From Actinomycetota bacterium (GTDB taxonomy: Bacteria; Actinomycetota; Thermoleophilia; Gaiellales; Gaiellaceae), in NCBI GenBank assembly GCA_016870235.1, contig VGCB01000232.1, positions 1 to 5,358 on the forward strand: a stretch of DNA of 5,358 nt, in the 5' to 3' direction. Under the pieces are notes generated by a model, which was not told the DNA's origin, did no database searches, and saw nothing but the letters and a program-made list of their open reading frames with translations. The stretch's first letter is position 1; every line of letters begins with the position of its first letter. This document shows positions 4,184-5,358 of the stretch, one piece after another. The position numbers and the translations under genes are program-made.

Positions 4184-5154
4184 CCGAGCGGACGTACCTG
4201 CAGGCGATCAGCGACGGCCTCCGCCAGGAGATGCAGCGCGACCCGCGCGTCTTCGTGCTCGGCGAGGACGTCGGGCTGTACGGCGGCGCCTTCAAGGTGA
4301 CGCAGGGCTTCCAGGCGGAGTTCGGCCCGTGGCGCGTGATCGACATGCCGCTGGCCGAGACCGCGATCGTGGGCGGGGCGACCGGCGCGGCGCTGATGGG
4401 GATGCGCCCGGTGGCGGAGATGCAGTTCGCCGACTTCATCTCCTGTGCGTGGGATCACCTGGTCACGGTCGCCGCCAAGCAGCACTACCGGGCCGGATCA
4501 CCGATCCCGATCGTCGTCCGGCTGCCCTCGGGCGGAGGCTTCTCGGGCGGGCCGTTCCACTCGCAGAACCCGGAGAGCTCGTTCGCGCACATCCCGGGCC
4601 TCAAGATCGTCTGCCCGTCGACGCCCGAGGGCGCGAAGGGCCTCCTCGCGAGCGCGATCGACGACCCCAACCCCGTCCTCTACTTCGAGCACAAGCACCT
4701 GTACCGCCGGATCAAGGGCCCCGTCCCGGACGAGCGGTACACGACCCCGTTCGACGTCGCGCGCATCCACCGGCCGGGCGACGACGTCACCGTGGTCACG
4801 TGGGGCGCGATGGTGCACACGGCGGCGGAGGCGGCGGCGGTGCTCGCGCGCGAGGAGGTCTCGGTCGAGGTGCTCGATCTCCGCACGCTGATCCCGTTCG
4901 ACCGGGAAGGCGTGCTCGAGAGCATCCGGCGGACGTCGAAGGTGCTGGTGCTGCACGAGGACGTCCGCACCGGCGGCTTCGGCGCCGAGATCGCCGCCAC
5001 GATCGCGAAGGAGGCCTTCGAGAGCCTCGACGCACCCGTCATGCGCATCGGCGCGCCCGACGCGCCCGTCCCCTTCGCGCCCTCACTGGAGAAGGCGTAC
5101 ATCCCACAGGTCGACGACGTCGTCGCCGGGCTCCGCCAACTGGCGGCATATTAG
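4180..5154 (+). CDS. 2-oxoacid dehydrogenase complex E1 component, beta subunit
   Basis: The E1 beta subunit (324 residues from ATG 4180) forms the alpha2beta2 E1 heterotetramer with the preceding gene product and contributes to ThDP and E2 binding. The N-terminal transketolase pyrimidine-binding domain starts [18 protein letters not shown] and contains GEDVGLYGG (28-36), [17 protein letters not shown] (55-71) with the catalytic-type Glu, [11 protein letters not shown] and HSQNPE (127-132). The C-terminal transketolase domain contains EHKHLYR (170-176), [23 protein letters not shown] (230-241) and [16 protein letters not shown]. No key region is missing. Longer in-frame starts exist (GTG 4093, inside E1 alpha; GTG 4165), but family members begin near MTERTYLQA, so ATG 4180 is chosen, 40 bp after the E1 alpha stop. 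No strong ribosome binding site precedes it. Substrate class (pyruvate, branched-chain or acetoin) is unresolved. Confidence 0.95.
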   Translation: MTERTYLQAISDGLRQEMQRDPRVFVLGEDVGLYGGAFKVTQGFQAEFGPWRVIDMPLAETAIVGGATGAALMGMRPVAEMQFADFISCAWDHLVTVAAKQHYRAGSPIPIVVRLPSGGGFSGGPFHSQNPESSFAHIPGLKIVCPSTPEGAKGLLASAIDDPNPVLYFEHKHLYRRIKGPVPDERYTTPFDVARIHRPGDDVTVVTWGAMVHTAAEAAAVLAREEVSVEVLDLRTLIPFDREGVLESIRRTSKVLVLHEDVRTGGFGAEIAATIAKEAFESLDAPVMRIGAPDAPVPFAPSLEKAYIPQVDDVVAGLRQLAAY

Positions 5155-5173
5155 GCAAGCTCGCGGCAACATT

Positions 5174-5182
5174 GAGGAGGAG
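5174..5182 (+). promoter_or_regulatory. Strong ribosome binding site of E2
   Basis: GAGGAGGAG contains AGGAGG six bases before GTG 5187. It decides the GTG start of E2 and is much stronger than the sites before E1 alpha and E1 beta, so E2 is probably initiated independently on the same transcript. Confidence 0.85.
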
Positions 5183-5186
5183 CTAC

Positions 5187-5358
5187 GTGTCCATCGGAAC
5201 GCAGATCGAGGTCGTGATGCCCCAGATGGGCGTGTCGGTCTCGGAAGGCACGATCACCAAGTGGCTCAAGCGCGCCGGCGACGCCGTCGCGCAGGACGAG
5301 CCGCTGCTCGAGATCTCGACCGACAAGGTGGACACCGAGGTGCCGAGCCCCGGAGCCG
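5187..5358 (+). CDS. 2-oxoacid dehydrogenase E2 (dihydrolipoamide acyltransferase), 3' partial
   Basis: Only the first 57 codons are in the window. They encode most of a biotinyl/lipoyl domain: [17 protein letters not shown] (7-23), [20 protein letters not shown] (24-43) and [14 protein letters not shown] (44-57). Lys47 in DKV (codon 5325-5327) is the expected lipoylation site. The domain carries acyl groups from E1 to the C-terminal CoA-acyltransferase domain, which would lie beyond the window together with the E3/E1-binding domain. GTG 5187 is selected by the strong upstream AGGAGG and by the usual distance to the domain start. The 32-bp gap after E1 beta and the same strand support an E1 alpha-E1 beta-E2 operon. 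MPQMG instead of MPKLG is a common variant. A biotin carrier protein is excluded by the DKV (not MKM) motif. Confidence 0.93.
   Translation, partial: MSIGTQIEVVMPQMGVSVSEGTITKWLKRAGDAVAQDEPLLEISTDKVDTEVPSPGA

Noticed and set aside
3051..4439. 462-residue open frame on the reverse strand opposite E1 alpha and E1 beta
   Set aside because: It is the antisense of two unmistakable E1 genes; long antisense frames are expected in GC-rich coding DNA, and its composition (Arg/His/Asp/Val-rich) is typical of such shadows.

Overview
The window is GC-rich DNA (roughly 70% by eye, strong G/C preference at third codon positions) from a bacterium that is most likely an actinobacterium. The main clue is an LLM-class F420-dependent oxidoreductase of a type common in that phylum. 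A deep-branching actinobacterial class such as Thermoleophilia would fit the overall look, but that narrower placement is inference only. No rRNA, tRNA, CRISPR array or recognisable transposase gene is visible.

Left part (1-2345): a 5'-truncated (+) gene encodes the end of a probable SnoaL/NTF2-like domain followed by two carboxymuconolactone-decarboxylase (CMD/AhpD-like) domains that lack the usual cysteines. It converges on a (-) gene for an LLM-class F420-dependent oxidoreductase. The 29-bp gap holds one copy and part of the second copy of a perfect 17-bp tandem duplication; the second copy carries the oxidoreductase stop codon. Divergent from the oxidoreductase, across 80 bp, lies a complete single-domain SnoaL-like gene. 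These look like ordinary accessory catabolic or redox genes whose substrates cannot be named.

Middle part (2346-3095): 750 bp without a credible gene, packed with palindromes built on the core GCGTCTG/CAGACGC. Class A hairpins have 11-21 bp stems and a conserved 17-18 nt loop (consensus near GGGTGAGGGACCGAGGT). Class B hairpins have 10-bp stems and tetraloops. Three class A copies run forward and two run inverted, forming a large imperfect inverted repeat. Two adjacent forward copies are exactly 87 bp each, and every stem difference between them is paired with a compensating change. This is the most interesting structure in the window.

Right part (3096-5358): a 2-oxoacid dehydrogenase operon in the order E1 alpha, E1 beta, E2 (the E2 is cut by the window edge in its first lipoyl domain). 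Together the products would oxidatively decarboxylate a 2-oxoacid (pyruvate, a branched-chain 2-oxoacid, or acetoin as a related substrate) and pass the acyl group to CoA through lipoate. The E1 alpha stop and E1 beta start are linked by a 15-codon mini-ORF with ATGA overlaps at both ends, which may couple their translation.
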